Part shown: positions 62,865-64,000 of the stretch, in pieces | Position numbering within the stretch: position 1 is the first letter of the stretch | How the letters are laid out: each line of letters begins with the position of its first letter | Notes under the pieces: model-generated | The model's input: only the letters and a program-made list of their open reading frames with translations | Told to the model about the DNA's origin: nothing | Databases searched by the model: none | Translations under genes and position numbers: made by a program | From: Pseudovibrio brasiliensis | Lineage (GTDB): Bacteria; Pseudomonadota; Alphaproteobacteria; Rhizobiales; Stappiaceae | Assembly (NCBI RefSeq): GCF_018282095.1 | Contig: NZ_CP074126.1 | Span: forward strand, 3,204,341 to 3,268,340 | Length of the DNA: 64,000 bases | Reading direction: 5' to 3'

Positions 62865-63737
62865 TCAGGCGGCAGCTTGGTACTCTTTTAGAAATGGCAT
62901 GATCGCGGCAGTAAAAATATCATTCACATCGCCTGCAACCATATGACCAGCTTCTTTCACATCTGTGAATTGTGCATGCGGAACCAGTTCAAGAAATTCA
63001 TCAACGTGGCTCTGTTTCACAAGCTCTGAAGCCGCACCGCGCACCAGCATGCTCGGCACCTTCAGGTTGGCCGCCGCTTCCAGCAACTGGCTCTGCACCT
63101 GCTCTTTCATATCGGCCCGATCTGCATGATGAGTGATAAAGCGCGGATCCCAATGCCAGCGATACCGGCCATCTTCCCGCAACCGCAGGTTTTTGGAAAG
63201 GCCATCCAGCGTTTTAGGGCGTTTGCGATGTGGTAGATAGGAAGCGATCATATCAGCAGCTTCTTCAACACTGCCAAATCCATCCTCCACCTTTTCCGCC
63301 ATGAAAGAGAGGATCTTGTTCACCCCGCCCTCATCTAGACGAGGCGTCACATCCACGAGGATCACACCAGCAAGAGCACCGGGGCGCAGCGCCCCTTCCG
63401 CCAGAATAGATGCAAGACCACCCAGCGAGGCACCGATCGCAATTGGCTTGATACCGGTTTCCTCATGGATCTGCGTCGCCGCAGCAGCAACATCAGCACC
63501 GAAGTCGGAGAAGAAGTACTTCTCTCCATCCACCCATGCACTGTCACCATGGCCACGCATATCAAGACAAAACGCCTGCATTCCTGCATTGGCGATCATC
63601 TCTGCAGTCTTGCCCCACGAATGTCTCGTCTGCCCGCCGCCATGCATCATCATCACGGTCTGGCCTTCTGTGCCATACCGGTCAGCGACAATACGGTTGC
63701 CATCAGCTCCGATAAATTCGTGGGTACCTCTATTCAT
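62865..63737 (-). CDS. Alpha/beta hydrolase
   Basis: The 290-aa alpha/beta-fold hydrolase shows MMHGGGQTRHSW (oxyanion region), DMRGHGDS, the nucleophile elbow IGASLGG (Ser), and a late VKEAGHMVAGD with the catalytic His. The acid is probably the Asp/Glu in the MLVRGAASELV strand region. The natural substrate is unknown. Its start overlaps the stop of another alpha/beta hydrolase by four bases (ATGA), so the two are translationally coupled and probably act in one pathway. Confidence 0.85.
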   Translation of the reverse strand: MNRGTHEFIGADGNRIVADRYGTEGQTVMMMHGGGQTRHSWGKTAEMIANAGMQAFCLDMRGHGDSAWVDGEKYFFSDFGADVAAAATQIHEETGIKPIAIGASLGGLASILAEGALRPGALAGVILVDVTPRLDEGGVNKILSFMAEKVEDGFGSVEEAADMIASYLPHRKRPKTLDGLSKNLRLREDGRYRWHWDPRFITHHADRADMKEQVQSQLLEAAANLKVPSMLVRGAASELVKQSHVDEFLELVPHAQFTDVKEAGHMVAGDVNDIFTAAIMPFLKEYQAAA

Positions 63738-64000
63738 GAAAACTGCTCCAAAAATTCTAACGTGCCTTTTTTGAAAATCTTGTCGCCAACAGCCGTCATG
63801 TGGTCCCGGTTGGTGATTTCCAGATAGCTGGCATTCGGCATCAGATCAGCAAGCGCTTTGGGATCACCGGCCACATCATCATTGGTGCCGACAGCCACCA
63901 GTGTAGGCGCCATAATGGTCGATACCATGTCCTCGGAAATCGGTTTGCGGGCAGACTGCATGCAAGCAGCCAACGCACGTCTGTCAGACTTGGTCTGCTC
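63734..64000 (-). CDS. Partial alpha/beta hydrolase (C-terminal end)
   Basis: About 88 C-terminal residues are visible; the frame is open at the right edge. The segment MAPTLVAVGTNDDVAGDP is the strand carrying the catalytic Asp and NRDHMTAVGD carries the His of an alpha/beta hydrolase; the nucleophile lies outside the window. It is coupled to the next hydrolase gene. The substrate is unknown. Confidence 0.8.
   Translation of the reverse strand, partial: EQTKSDRRALAACMQSARKPISEDMVSTIMAPTLVAVGTNDDVAGDPKALADLMPNASYLEITNRDHMTAVGDKIFKKGTLEFLEQFS

Overview
The window looks like part of an alphaproteobacterial chromosome, most likely a marine Rhizobiales-type bacterium near Pseudovibrio/Labrenzia (Stappiaceae). 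This rests on gene content and order (DUF2336, DUF3126 beside cysE, a NifU-like protein with yidD and folE, paired PilZ, TorC/TorD/TorA in Rhodobacter-like order), moderate GC in the core, a Rhizobiales-type intergenic palindromic repeat, and an osmolyte-oriented metabolism (TMAO/DMSO respiration, Na+-coupled transporters, a probable glycosylglycerate uptake operon). The genus is an inference from memory of such genomes.

Bases 1 to about 12,425 are a mobile genomic island that continues past the left edge. Its left part carries a minus-strand replication-type module (AlpA-like HTH, primase zinc-finger-like protein, start of a larger primase/helicase-like protein). Its centre is an A+T-rich plus-strand cargo cluster: a 1662-aa NERD nuclease + two kinase-like domains + SF1 helicase protein, an unrecognised 473-aa partner, and a 478-aa protein with a PD-(D/E)XK-like C-terminus. 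This is the best candidate here for a little-described anti-phage system. Its right end is a P4-type tyrosine integrase and a displaced 3' fragment of tRNA-Thr(TGU) followed by what looks like the native tRNA terminator, so the island appears to sit in a tRNA-Thr gene.

12.5-21.7 kb: two unknown genes, then a TMAO/DMSO respiration locus: a soluble-looking hybrid histidine kinase, a TorR-type regulator, and torC-torD-torA. A roughly 40-bp element with tor-box-like direct repeats occurs both upstream of torC and between torD and torA. 21.8-28 kb: a His-rich small protein, two Na+-dependent (NSS) transporters, a small secreted Cys-containing protein, a nitronate monooxygenase and an HxlR regulator.

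28.2-35.9 kb: a LacI-controlled sugar operon (regulator, binding protein, two unusual permeases, GH63/MGH-type hydrolase, ATPase) preceded by three helically phased LacI-type operators and closed by a strong terminator. It probably imports and hydrolyses a glucosyl- or mannosyl-glycerate type osmolyte.

36-64 kb is ordinary core chromosome: OmpW, AnmK, NAD kinase, an HPt protein, DUF2336, a lytic-transglycosylase-like protein, a degenerate CitE-like protein, flavin/nitroreductases, an acyltransferase, ThrS, a glycosyltransferase, tRNA-Tyr, NifU-like/YidD/FolE/HisI, a patatin phospholipase, CBS and rhomboid proteins, PAS and PilZ proteins, a LapG-like cysteine protease, gamma-carbonic anhydrase, DUF3126-CysE, and two alpha/beta hydrolases at the right edge, the last one truncated.
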